A stretch of DNA of 64,000 nt from Cladorrhinum sp. PSN259. Its lineage: Eukaryota; Ascomycota; Sordariomycetes; Sordariales; Podosporaceae. The DNA lies in contig MU867111.1 of assembly GCA_033725935.1 (NCBI GenBank), forward strand, positions 62,001 to 126,000. Direction: 5' to 3'. The notes beneath the pieces are model-generated. The model was not told the DNA's origin. It searched no databases and was given only the letters and a program-made list of their open reading frames with translations. Below, one piece after another: positions 9,994 through 21,236 of the stretch. The translations under genes were made by a program, and so were the position numbers. The stretch's first letter is position 1. Every line of letters starts with the position of its first letter.

Positions 9994-11154
9994 TCAAGCA
10001 GACAAATCGTCTCCCCAAACCTGCTTCGCAATCTCGACCTCCAACTTGACCTTGGCCCACTGCTGCTCCTCAGACAGGTTATTTCCCTCCACCGTCGAGC
10101 TGAAACCGCACTGATGCGACAAGCAAAGCTGATCCAATCCCTTGGGGCAGAACTTGGCGGCCTCGTTCAACCGTCTGACGATATCCTCCTTATCATCCAA
10201 CTCTGCCTTCTTGCTCGACATGACACCCAAGACAACGATCTTGTTCTCGGGCAGGAACCGCAAGGGCTCGAAGCCTCCAGACCGCGCGTCATCAAACTCG
10301 AGGAAGTAAACATCCACATCAAGCTCCTTGAACAAAACTTCAGCGACAGGCTCGTACCCGCCCTCAGCGAACCACTGGCTCCTGAAGTTGCCCTTGCACA
10401 AGTGCACACCGATAACCATGTCCTTCGGCCTGCCCGCAACAGCGCGGTTGATCAAGTCGACATACTTTCTCGTCAACTTCTGCGGGTCCTCGCCGTGTCT
10501 CTTGGCTGCCTCGGCCCTCATGCCCTCATCACACAGATAGGCCAAGTTGGTATCGTCCAACTGAACGAACCTGCATCCCGCATCGTACAAGTCCTTGATC
10601 TCGGCCTGGTACACCTTGACCAAGTCATCAAAGAACTCTGGATCCAATGAAGGATACGCCTCGGAGCTGATTGCTTCCCGCCCGCCGCGGAAGTGCACCA
10701 TGGTGGGGCTGGGGATGCAGACCTTGGTGGTGATCTTCTTGCCCTCGGACTTGGAGGCGGAAGCGACGCTCTTCTCGACGAACTTGTAGTCGTCGACTTG
10801 GATGGGCTTGGGGTGGCCCAGCTTGTCTACGACAACAATCTTGGGAGGGGTGACGCCGTGCGAGGTGACGTTGGTGCTGCTGAGGGAGCCATGACGCTCC
10901 ACGCCAGCGAGGTGTTGGAGGAAATCAATGTGGAACCAGGCGCGACGGAACTCGCCGTCTGTGATGCTCTGGAGGCCGGAAGAGATCTGGGACTGGACGA
11001 CGGAAGCGATGTGCTCGTCCTCGATGTTGCGGAGCTCAGAAGGGGAGATGGCGGTTGCCGGGTTGTCGAGCGTCTCACGGGCCGAGAGGATAGGCTGAGG
11101 CCGGAGGAAGGAGCCGACGTGGTCGGCGCGGTAGACACCGGCTGGGAGAGTCAT
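9994..11154 (-). CDS. MetE C-terminal-domain-like methyltransferase homologue
   Basis: Single-exon gene, 386 residues from the ATG at 11154. The frame stays open upstream to 11364, but that extension is Pro-rich and looks like leader. The protein starts YRADHVGSFLRP, the characteristic opening of the barrel domain of cobalamin-independent methionine synthase. The four zinc-ligand positions are present: His251 and Cys253 in VHLCKGN, Glu286 in FLEFDD, and Cys349 in SHQCGF. It lacks the N-terminal half of full MetE (about 760 residues), so it belongs to the short single-domain group (YxjG/YxjH-like), which is thought to transfer methyl or related groups between thiols. Methionine synthesis is possible, but the methyl donor is not known. 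It ends convergently with the gelsolin-like gene, 164 bases away. Confidence 0.85.
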   Translation of the reverse strand: MTLPAGVYRADHVGSFLRPQPILSARETLDNPATAISPSELRNIEDEHIASVVQSQISSGLQSITDGEFRRAWFHIDFLQHLAGVERHGSLSSTNVTSHGVTPPKIVVVDKLGHPKPIQVDDYKFVEKSVASASKSEGKKITTKVCIPSPTMVHFRGGREAISSEAYPSLDPEFFDDLVKVYQAEIKDLYDAGCRFVQLDDTNLAYLCDEGMRAEAAKRHGEDPQKLTRKYVDLINRAVAGRPKDMVIGVHLCKGNFRSQWFAEGGYEPVAEVLFKELDVDVYFLEFDDARSGGFEPLRFLPENKIVVLGVMSSKKAELDDKEDIVRRLNEAAKFCPKGLDQLCLSHQCGFSSTVEGNNLSEEQQWAKVKLEVEIAKQVWGDDLSA

Positions 11155-14126
11155 GTTGGTGATTATCGGGGGGTGGTACGAAGTAATTGGATCGGAAGCG
11201 GGAGCCGATTCAATGAAATGTTGTAGCGGCACGAGGCCTTTATCCGCTTGGTCGGGAGCTCGGGCGGGTGGCGAACCGGAGAGGAGAGGGACCCAGGTCC
11301 AAGGGGGCGGAAGTAACGGGACGGGTGGTAATAAATGAGATCTGAGATGCAGTCCTACCCACACAGCTTGGGATCAAGGTGTACGAAAATGCTATTTTCC
11401 GGAAAACTAATAACAACAACAACCAAGCGGTGGTGTGGCCCATACTATATATATATATATATATCAGTCGTCCCTCTTCCCCTCATCGGAGGGGGAAGCC
11501 GAAACTGGGCACCACCCACCTGGCTTTTCTCTCGACGATCCAATCCCATGCGCCAATTCGAGCTGAGAACAGCCAGAACCGCGCCATTCACATACCCACT
11601 TTCTTGTCCACTTTGCCGCGACCGAGCATGGCGATGTCGCCCTTGATGCGTCTTTCGATAATTTTGCGGGGATAGTGGAGTTCGCGGTACAAGGCGGCCA
11701 GTTAAAAAGCACTTCCGGGGAAATAGATTCCCCTCTTGAACCGGTGGGTTGATGAATATTAGCCAGTAAAGTTGCGGACATGTTGGCCGGTTTGCCGAAC
11801 TAGGCGAGAAAGACGGCGCGGTCTAGGCGCATTCGGCACTTGTGTTTTAGACCGGGGTGTCAAAGGATTGAAAATTGAAGCTTTTTTGGTTGGTGATGTT
11901 TCCGTGTATACGATTCTCTGTTGATGAACCTCTGTTTGGGCACCGACCGGAAATGAGGAACTCTTTATCAATATTTCCGTCTACGGTCAGTGTTCAATGC
12001 TTGTTTACTTCCCAAAAGATCTTGTTTTCTCTTCCGGCCGGCACCTCCCGTTTCAACTCCCATGATGGGTGGATCCGTGTATACTTGGCATCGATGAATC
12101 GCATCACGACATCCGATGGATTCTAAGCGTTCTCGGCGGCGATCTGACTCCATCCGTGAGACATTGAGTAATATTTGCAGATAGCTGTGTTGAAACTTCT
12201 TGCTTTCTGTCTTACGTGAATATGCACACAATCATGTATAGGTCTCTAGAACGATCCACAGGTGTCTTCACAGTTCGATATCAGGCTTTGCAAATATGAC
12301 ATTCCAAGAGCTCTTGACTGATTTTTTTCAACTTTACACCTTGTGAAAGGACTTTAATATCCCGAATACCTTGTTACCAAACAATTGAACTCACGGCATA
12401 CGATATAGTTCAAGGCGGTTTTCCGAGGTTGGAATTCTTAAAAAAAAAAAAAAAAGCAGTTCAAGTCTCACTTCTGCAAACCTTGACTTTCTTCAAAAAC
12501 ACGTTTCGCCCTTTGCTCGTGTATCATTACACAAATAGAACCTATAGCATCGTCCCATCCCATCCCATCCAATTCCTTCCGTTCAGCAAGTATCCGCAAA
12601 CCTTGTTTCACATTATTCGTTCCCTCACTCAATATGCGTACCCACAAGTACAAGTACACATTCATGTTTCGAGTCACACGTCACACGAAAACCCCCACTA
12701 GCAAAAAAATAGTCCGAGGCTTCCCAGTTCAATTTTTTCGTATGCTTTGGTACGTTGTGTATCCCGAGAGAGTTTTGTGTCTCCACTGACCACCTATTTG
12801 TATCTATACATTTAAAACCTTTGTTTCATTTTCAGACAACAAGTAATACGTACTGATTGTTGTAAGTGCGACATGCGGACCGGAATTAAAAAAAAATAAA
12901 AAAAACCTCGTGTTACCTGCCTATCTCATCGCAACTCGCTCACCCACGCTCACACACAAATCATTAACTGGACCGGAGTAGATATCAATCATCCCCAATC
13001 ACTCCCCCCAAAAAAGGCGGTATGGCAGTGCAGTGCAGTGCAGTGCAGTACGGTAACAAATTATCGACACAAAACAAGCCAAAACCAAGTTAAAAAAAAA
13101 AAAAGCGAAGAAAAAAAGGTAGTCCCCCCAAAATGGCAACAAACGACAAAATGCCAAACCGAAACGTCTCCAAATTTTTTATTTTTATTTAAAATCTTGG
13201 CATTCCCACACAAAGTTGAAAGAACTTCAATAGCGTCGAAAGAGCGTGTAAGACAATTCGTTGCAGAATACGGATACTTTCCATTTTGGGAATTGCAAAT
13301 GTGGGGCTGGCCTTTTTTTTTTTCATTCTGGACGATGATCTTCAAGGAACTGAAACCAACAAGCCCAGACTCGGACTTGGAAGCAAGACTAGTGGAACCC
13401 TAGACTTGAAAAAAGAAAAAAAGAAAAAAAAAGGAAAAAGAAGCCATTACATAAAGATCATTTTAGGGTAAAAGTAACCCTAACAAAAGGGGAAAGGTAA
13501 AAGGAACCGAGTGACAAGAAGAAAAGGCCAACAGTTTGTCAAGGAGAAAAAGAAGAAAAGCCTTGATTAATATTTTGGAGTTTTATATAAAATAAAATAA
13601 ACGACACACAGCGACTGAGTGAAGTTTTGGGATATCAAAATTGATCGTTTGATGACATTAGGTTTGGGTTATATGTACAAAAGGGAGATTGTAAGCAAAT
13701 ACACAAATGACAGTCGACTGTACAGCCTGACATCTGCGTTGCTACATCATAAAAGCATCAAAAAACAAAACATACGACACAGTGTTGCCCCGAAGATTCA
13801 TCAACACATAACAACCCGGTCCCCAATCCAGAATCACCCGCTGCTGCTATAGACAAGAAAGCAATTCATTCCATTGGCCAAACAAATCAAACCAAGCCAC
13901 ATCTTCCATATCCTTTTTTTTTTTGTTGGATATTGCAAAGTTTGATTTGTTACTGGACTAACAACTGAATCGCTTTCGGAAAAACAAGTTTCGCGCTGCG
14001 CATGGGTATATAAATAAAAACAACGAGATCGCGCAGATGATATCGAAGGGACCCGAGAAAATTGATATATTGTTCCGGGGGCTTTTCATCAACAGACAAA
14101 AACAAGTCACGTTTGAGTGGCTGTTT
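11155..14126. other. Long AT-rich intergenic region
   Basis: About 3 kb lies between the MetE-like gene start and the transporter stop. It includes a (TA)n run near 11446-11464, a CAGTG repeat at 13026-13050, and many A and T homopolymers around 12430, 12885, 13090 and 13410. I recognise no protein or structural RNA. Part may be the transporter 3' UTR. Confidence 0.55.
13026..13050. repeat. CAGTG pentanucleotide repeat
   Basis: Four perfect CAGTG units are followed by one CAGTA in an AT-rich intergenic stretch. It is a simple microsatellite with no visible function. Confidence 0.8.
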
Positions 14127-15917
14127 TTAGACGGCAGAGCCACCCTTGGTGAGGTAGCTCTCCTCGCCGTGAGCCTGAGCGGCGTAGGTGGTGGTGGGCT
14201 TCCACTTGGCCGAAGTGCGGGGGGTGCTCTCCTCCATCATCTTGTCGACCTGCTCGAGGGACAGACCCTTGGTCTCGGGGACAAAGAGGAAGGTGTAGAT
14301 CAAGGCGAGGGTGCAGAGACCGCCCCAGACGAAGAAGACGGACGACTTCATGTTGCCGCGAGTCTCACCGACCATGTAGGGGGTGATGACGGCGATGATA
14401 GTGTTCCAGAGCCAGTTGGAGGCGGTCGAGAGACCCACACCGCGGGAGCGGATCGGCAGAGGGAAGATCTCACCAATGAGAATCCAGGCACCAGGGCCCC
14501 ATGTCGAGGCGAAGAAGAAGATGAAGATCGCAATGAAAGCAATCTGCGCGTTGACGGCCGAGATGTTGTTGGCGAGGGTGCGCTTAGGGTCGTCGAGGGT
14601 GGGGGCGGCGTGGGTGTGGTTGAAACCGACGGTCACACCGATGATGGCGACGAGGAACTGGCAGATAAGCATACCGAGAGCGCCCCAGAGGAGGATGGTG
14701 CGGCGACCGAACTTCTCAACGGTAAAGAAGGAGATGGGAGTGGAGAACACGTTAATGATGGTGAAGACCATGGAGATGAGGAACGTGTTGGAGATGGCGC
14801 CGGTAGACTTGAGGAAGGGAGTGGAGTAGTAGAAGATGAAGTTGACACCAGTCCTGGACATGAATCATTAGCCAAAATTCACATTTCTGGAGGAATGGAA
14901 ATCAAACTCACCATTGCTGCATCATCTGAAGAGAAGTGCCGAGAATGGTCTTGCGGAGGTTGGAGTTGGGCTTGAAGAGGGAGCCCTTGAAGCAGTTGGC
15001 CCACGAGCCGAACCAGGTGGTGGAGGGAATGAGCTGACGCTCGTACTCCTCGTTGGCAACGATCTCAGCAAGCTCGACCTGGATGTACTCGGAATCCTTA
15101 GGCTGGCCACGAAGGCGGGAGAGGGCATCGGTGGCGGCAGCGAGGTTGGCCTTCTTGACGAAGTAGCGGGGAGAGTCGGGAAGGAAGAAGAGACCGACAG
15201 CAAGGATGATGGCCCAGATGAACTGAATAGCGATCGGGATGCGGTAATTGCCGGTGTCTTTGCGGTCCTTGGTAGCGTAGACAACGCAGGACGCAAGCAT
15301 GATACCAATGGTAATGCAGAATTGGTAACCGGCGACGAGGGCACCACGGACCTTGCGGGGGCACTGGTAGGGCTGTTAGTGTCTTTTCTCTCGAAAAACG
15401 ACAGGCTGTTTTGGCAACTTACAATCTCGGACATGTACAGAATGACGACGGCAGACTCGAAACCGACACCAACACCGGCGATGAGACGACCAGCAACAAT
15501 GGCACCGAGAGGATCACCGAGACCTGTAATCATCTGAATAACGCAGCCAGCCATGTAGATAGCACAACCGAGGATGACAGTCCACTTGCGGCCGATCATG
15601 TCGGCGAGATCACCAGCAATGAGAGCACCGAAGAAAGTACCGCAGGACAGGATAGAAACGATGAGAGAAGTGTGGGACTCGGAGACGGCCTCGGCGCCAA
15701 CATGCTCGACGGCGTCGATGAAGATCTGGGAGCCGAGGACACCGTTGATGTAACCGGAATCATAGCCGAAGAAGATACCACCGAAGGAGGCGAAGGCGCA
15801 GAGGAGGTAGGCCTTCCAGGTGACGGGGGCCTCGATGCGCTCGACATCGCGGGTGGTCGCCAGCCCAGCGATGTGGGCGGTGGCGGGGGCCGTAGCCTCC
15901 TTTTCTGTCGTCGACAT
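14127..15917 (-). CDS. MFS hexose transporter (sugar porter family)
   Basis: Three exons, 15917-15423, 15363-14912 and 14853-14127, give 557 residues with matching phases. The joins restore YMSEI/CPRKVRGALV and MMQQW/TGVNFIFYY, both standard sugar-porter sequences. Other signatures are FGGIFFGYDSGYINGVLG in helix 1, the loop DLADMIGRKWT, FGRRTILLWG, WLWNTIIAVITP and the C-terminal FVPETKGLSLEQVD. Twelve membrane helices are expected. It resembles fungal glucose transporters; no long sensor-type C-terminal tail is present, so it is probably a transporter rather than a pure sensor. The start is the ATG at 15917, because the upstream in-frame ATG at 15944 adds only nine atypical residues. The long upstream region carries a cluster of carbon-repression-type motifs near 17.6-18.0 kb. 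Confidence 0.93.
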
Positions 15918-18900
15918 TCTGGGTTGAGCTTGAAGGTGGTGCACGCAGTTGGGTTGACGATGGGGGCGATGCCTCTTCTTCTCTTTCCTAAAAGGGTTGT
16001 TGGGATAAGAAGAAGAAGGAACGGGATGAAGAGGAAAAGGAAAGTTTCGAGTCGAGATGGGGGGACGAGAACGGTGATAATAAAGGGGCGTGTGGTAGCA
16101 GCGAGCCAGGCCGTGGGACGGTAAGGTACGGTAGGATGCCTCGATGGGGGTTCCAGGTTTTGGAGCTTGTCAAGGCAGCGGAGACGTTGCAGAGGGCAGC
16201 CGACCACTCAGAGGGCGCCGAGGCACGCGGAGAGCTGGGGAAAGGTCGATTACGCCCGACTTGGCACAAGCGTGCTTGGGGTATTTCGCCGCTGTCCCGC
16301 CGGATCGAGTGCATTGTTTGCGGGGACCATGGACACACTGGGACGCTGCCAACCAAGCCAAGTGCGGGCGACGGTTGGTATGCGGTATGGGTCCATGCAG
16401 AATACCGCCGAGCATCTGCGGCACACCCCTGGTTTGACGACTCCATCTTCGTCCCAACTCTACCAATTCCCCGGAAGGGGCCCCGCATCCCATATGGCAT
16501 GGCTGCTTCCCTTCGAGATCCCTTTTGGAAAAGGGACGCAGATACAACCACACACGTTGTACACGCTACCTTACTTGCACTGACAGAGTAAATTGACCGA
16601 GTCGGTCCGGAGCGTTGCATCGTCACCTGGTCCCCGCGATCTGGATTCGATTTGCTGGCGTCTAGAAATATGCGTCAATGATTGGATGGGCAATGCCCGA
16701 AGCGGCAACTTTTTGTGTTTGGTGTATACTTGGATGGTCTCGTGGCGGAAGATTACGGTATCATTACCCCTGGTGGGGATGGACGGATTTCATCCTTTCA
16801 TTCCAGAACACTTTACCAGTTCATCTCTTCCCGAGGCCCAAAGCCGGCCGAAGCACAGGCTGGTCACGGCGGGTCCACCCTACGCAGTAAGAAAGTCCCT
16901 AAAACCTTGTCACCACCGGGGCCCCTGACAAACAGTCGATGATGGAGATGATGGCAGCGGCTGGTGATGAAAAGCTTGAAAGGGTTTTTCGTCGGGTTTG
17001 CCCCCGGTCATGGCGGTCACGCATTGTGCAGAATCGCCAGTTCATCTTGTCAGTCTCGACAATGTGTCGAGGTCACCCCGGGGAAACTCAAGAATTAAAC
17101 CACGTGCGCCAAGCACACCGTGCTCAATGCGAATTCATGTGTGTCTCAGTTTGCGTTGAAGAATCCCAGATTTCGTTATTTTTGCACGTTGGCATTGGCA
17201 TTGCAGATTTTCCCACGTTTGCGGCTCCACGCAAGCGAGCATTGGCGCGCGCGCGACCTACACAGACAAAATCTCGACCCTTTCGGACGCATCACGGCCA
17301 TCAATCTGGTATTACCATTACATCGCATATGGATGATCTACCTGTCGGTGGAGGTTCCTGTTTGTTGCCTCTCGGCCCCTCCCAATCCTCCTCTTCCTCG
17401 TGATAACTGTGGAACTTTTGAGGGGACAGACCGACTGGAGTGCTTCGAGTGCCGGATGAGAACCAATACGTCGCAGGCAGCTGAGTAACGACTCGTCGAA
17501 TGCTCAAGTATCGCGCCACAAACGGCACCATTCGGCCTTTGTCACGGCGATACTTTTTGCTGACAAGCCCCCTTCAAGCGGACTCGCACTCGGCTGCACG
17601 GTCATTTGACCCCCGGATTTTCTCTCACCTCTGGGGCCTGGCGCCGTTACGCCATGCGCTTCAGGATTCTGAGAAAAGCAAACAGCAACAAGGTGACAAA
17701 GATGGGGAACGCTACGAGGGTGCTTAGTGGGGCGGACTGGATCCTCAATTGGCCTTAGTCTGGGGCAAGTGTTTGTTGGAAACAGGGACCTCTCGCCTAG
17801 AAACGGTCCTTTTTTGGAGCCTTTCTGGGGTCGTTTCCCCGAGTCCCCATCCTCTCCATTCTGGGGTCTCCCCACGGGCAAACCCAACCCAAACTCCATC
17901 GTTCCAGTTTTAAAGTTGGGGAAGGCCTGTCCAACGCCATCATGAGAGAACGGATCGTCATGCGAAGTCTTATGATGGATCTGGGGAAACACGAGTTCGT
18001 TTTGATGCTTTGACAGGTACCTCGAGAGAGAATACATCTTTTCGGTGACATGTGTGGCGGCGGGAGTAACGGCAATGGATTCGCCAATTTTGGTTTAGCC
18101 AGGGAGACCAGGGCAAATTTGGCATTGCTTGTTTCTGCCAATGAGCCGCCGCTAGCACCATTCTCTCCAACAAAATCTCGATTCCTTCGGCAAAGCCGCT
18201 TCAGAATTTTGTAGTGTAGGGTAGACGCAACGTCTCTCGCTTCCAGCCTTAACCAGACGAGTCAGACAAAACGCGCCAAATCCAATACACATTGTCGAGA
18301 AGGACCTCTTGTTACCGCTTAAGCCAGCCAGCCATCGTATTGCTTTTCGGCCCTTTGAATGTGTTCTGACGGTCAGGCGCCGCTGGAGCCTTGGTATCAT
18401 GTGCTCAAATGCAAAGCCGATTTTGGGTTTTTTTTTCCCTACCGTTCGCGAGTGAGCAGCTCCCGGGGTTGTGTTTTTGCTCCAGTTTCAAATCCACCAT
18501 CATACTCAGAGTGCGACTCCGCCGAGAGCCCCAGCAAAAATTCCTACCCCGACTTTTGCCAAAAATCCATGTGCTAGCCTAGCCTATCCTTGTCACTGAA
18601 ATAACTCCACCGTCACTTCATCTGATGATGCAAAGCGCTCCCCAAAAAAAAAAGGCTGGCATCTTGTCGGTCCGGTGCTGCTGGTCCTCCTGGGTGACCT
18701 AGACTCTGCTCGAAATCTTGTCTGCTCATTGCGGAAGGTCCCGTTTGTACACAACATACAAGAACAAGCCCGGGGCACAACACCCTATTTTCGGGGGTCC
18801 AGGTTTTGTGTCTGTGTTTGTGTTTGTGTTGTGACCCTTGACTCTGCAACCCAGATCAAGGATCTGGAAAAGCCAAACGCCGCAGCGTACTATGGTATAT

Positions 18901-21236
18901 TCTGCTGTGTCACGCTTCACTGACCAAGACCCGTTCGACCAAATCCGAGTTTCCACACCTCACACCAATAATCACAGTCGCACCTGTTTTGTACGAGTGC
19001 AGAGGTGCGGTTGCATTCACCGCCACTAGTCTGTCGAGTCTGGTATGGTGTGCAACGTTCCGAGTCTTGTCCAACCCCATCATTTTCGCTCCCGTATCCT
19101 TCTTAACCACCCAACTCTTCTCAGCATGGCACAACCCCGAGCAAAAAGAACATACGCACTGTCTCAATTGTCAGTTTTTTTTGGCACAGTCATAATGATC
19201 GTCTGACCAGTGGTTTGGCTTTTGATTCTCTGGTTTGTCATCCATATATGGCTGGTCTGAAGGTTGATCCAAATCGGATCGGTGAACAAGATGCGGCGTT
19301 GCGCATGTGCGAGAAGGTGCTTACCTCGTTAGGGATTAGCAGAGTTGACTGCCGAACTGCGTCGAAACGTGCGAACGATCTTAGCGACCGAGACTATTGT
19401 CATCGAGCTCACAAGGAACAAAGAGGGCTTCAGTTGAGTCGACCTCATCGCGGCTCCCGCTTGATGCTCACGTGGGCTTCATCAATAGCGGCCCCTTGAA
19501 CACAATGGCCTTCATATTTGGTCATCGCGGGGAATTGGCCTCTTTTGGCGCCGTGGTTGAGCCAATGAGCAAACCGGGCGTTATGCCTCGATGGCGTCGG
19601 GCTCATGCGATCAAAGATCCTTTGAACAGAGATGTCATTGGGCCATCGCAGAAACCTGATTTCCAGACGCCTCAAGTGAGGGGGCAATGAGCTAGCTCTG
19701 CTAGCTTTCCGATCTCTCCTGGATCATGAGCTCACCATCCCAGGCGCCACAAGCTCAGTGGCGTCCAACCGGTCAGCGCGCCAAGCGGCAAGGGAGAGGG
19801 CAACTGAGCCGGGGGCGGACGGGAGCGACGGCGGCGGTTGTGCCAAGGGACGACCGAATGCGGGGAAAGCTTGAAGCGTCCAAGATTTGTTCGATCGTCA
19901 CTGTTTCCCCCTTCTAGTTTTTCTTTTGGGAATGGCGTCAATTTTGTGACGTATTTGGGCTCCCGACGCAAAGGAATGCTTGCTTCAAAGGAAGGTATCT
20001 TCCCCAGACTTCTGTCAAGTGACGATCAGTTCCTATTTCCAGTCAAAATCCGGGGGAATTAAGTCATTCTATGGAAGAGGCGGCTAAGGCACGACGGGAG
20101 CTGAAGAATGAAGCTCATTTCGGATGAGATGAGGGGTCGAGAGGTACCGGATTCGGTATTGAAAACAATTTACGGTAAGTTTACGATATCTTTCACCATG
20201 GCCTAGTTTTGCTGAAATCAATCGCTGACGACAAACGGATTTTTGTGTAGAGTCCTGCGGGAAGGCGCATGGAAACTGATCATCGTCAAACGCTCCCACG
20301 CGGCAATGATTGGCGATTAGCGGTCCTCAACACCAACAGCCGACTCGGGTGTTTGCAACTAGCGGTCGGTCGATCCCGCCACAAACCAACACACCGAGAA
20401 TCTACCATTCCCGACACCAGAGATAAACGAGGGTGTGAGCGTTTCACAGGCGAAAGAAGGGAGGGAAAATAATATTTGCGCGTATGCGCTTGCGTGTGTG
20501 GTCTATCGGTTTGGTTGGACACAATTTGGAACGACTTTGATCGATGCATCATTATCTGGAAGGATCTTGTAGAAAAGGTGTGGGTGGTGTCGGGTGTGTT
20601 GCAATTGCTCCGGTTGGCAACTGGTCTGTGTTGTCCAACGGCGCAAACCGAACCGTGGCACCTTCCCACCTTGAAAAAATCCAATGATCAACGTCCATGT
20701 TCCATGTTTGGCGAACCAATTTGATGAAGAAAGTGTCTCAACTATTTTTTGATCCTTCTTCGGTTATTCCGAGACCCTGTTTAGCGTGGCGGGATCGGCA
20801 TTGCTTGGCTTGAAGAAGATCTTGAAATTGCGGATATGAAGATCAACACAAAAAAAACACATGGCAAAGTTGCTCGAAATCCCATTTTTTTGATCAAATC
20901 CTGTCAATCTTGTCAGTTGGGCCAAAAAGAAGAAAGGAAAAACGAAAACGTTGAAATGTGCCGCTGTCATGGTTCCTTCCCCTTGTGGTCCGCCAAGTCT
21001 TCATGCAACGGTCTCTTTGCCAAGGGTTGCCAAGAATTAGCTGAATCAATGCAGGTCGGGGATGGATGGTCTCGTTGATGAGGCAGCATTGATCCGTGAT
21101 TTGATAAATTGGCGATTCAAAAACTGTAGTCCGTTGAGTATCTGCGGCCAAGAGTCTAATTTCGGGATTACAAGATATCCACCATCATCCATATACCTGC
21201 TTCGTTAACGTTTTCGTGACTCTTCACTCCGAGTCC
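15918..21236. other. 5.3-kb gene-free region upstream of the transporter
   Basis: No open frame here resembles a known protein and no intron pattern joins the small ones. The base composition is mixed, not AT-rich like the other large gap at 11-14 kb. It contains a cluster of SYGGRG motifs (17631-17986) and a GTGTTTGT-type low-complexity stretch near 18808-18833. It may hold a long promoter or non-coding transcripts, neither of which I can prove. Confidence 0.6.
17631..17986 (+). promoter_or_regulatory. Cluster of CreA/CRE-1-type SYGGRG motifs
   Basis: Six matches to the CreA consensus SYGGRG lie on one strand within 356 bases: CTGGGG at 17631, 17760, 17825, 17861 and 17981, and GTGGGG at 17727. 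More CCGGGG/GTGGGG matches lie further out. CreA/CRE-1 is the carbon-catabolite repressor of filamentous ascomycetes and commonly controls hexose transporters. The cluster is 1.7-2.1 kb upstream of the transporter start. Short motifs occur by chance, so binding is inferred. Confidence 0.45.

Noticed and set aside
10114..11226. Plus-strand open frames opposite the MetE-like gene
   Set aside because: Antisense shadows; the minus strand has zinc-ligand motifs and full family similarity.
11155..11364. In-frame upstream extension of the MetE-like protein
   Set aside because: It is Pro-rich and unlike the family, and the MTLPAGVYRADHVGSF start fits known members.
14037..14975. 312-codon plus-strand open frame
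   Set aside because: It is antisense to exon 3 of the hexose transporter, whose protein is clearly recognisable on the other strand.
16136..16591. 151-codon plus-strand open frame upstream of the transporter
   Set aside because: No domain, signal or splice context; overlapping frames of similar length occur on both strands, as in GC-rich non-coding DNA.
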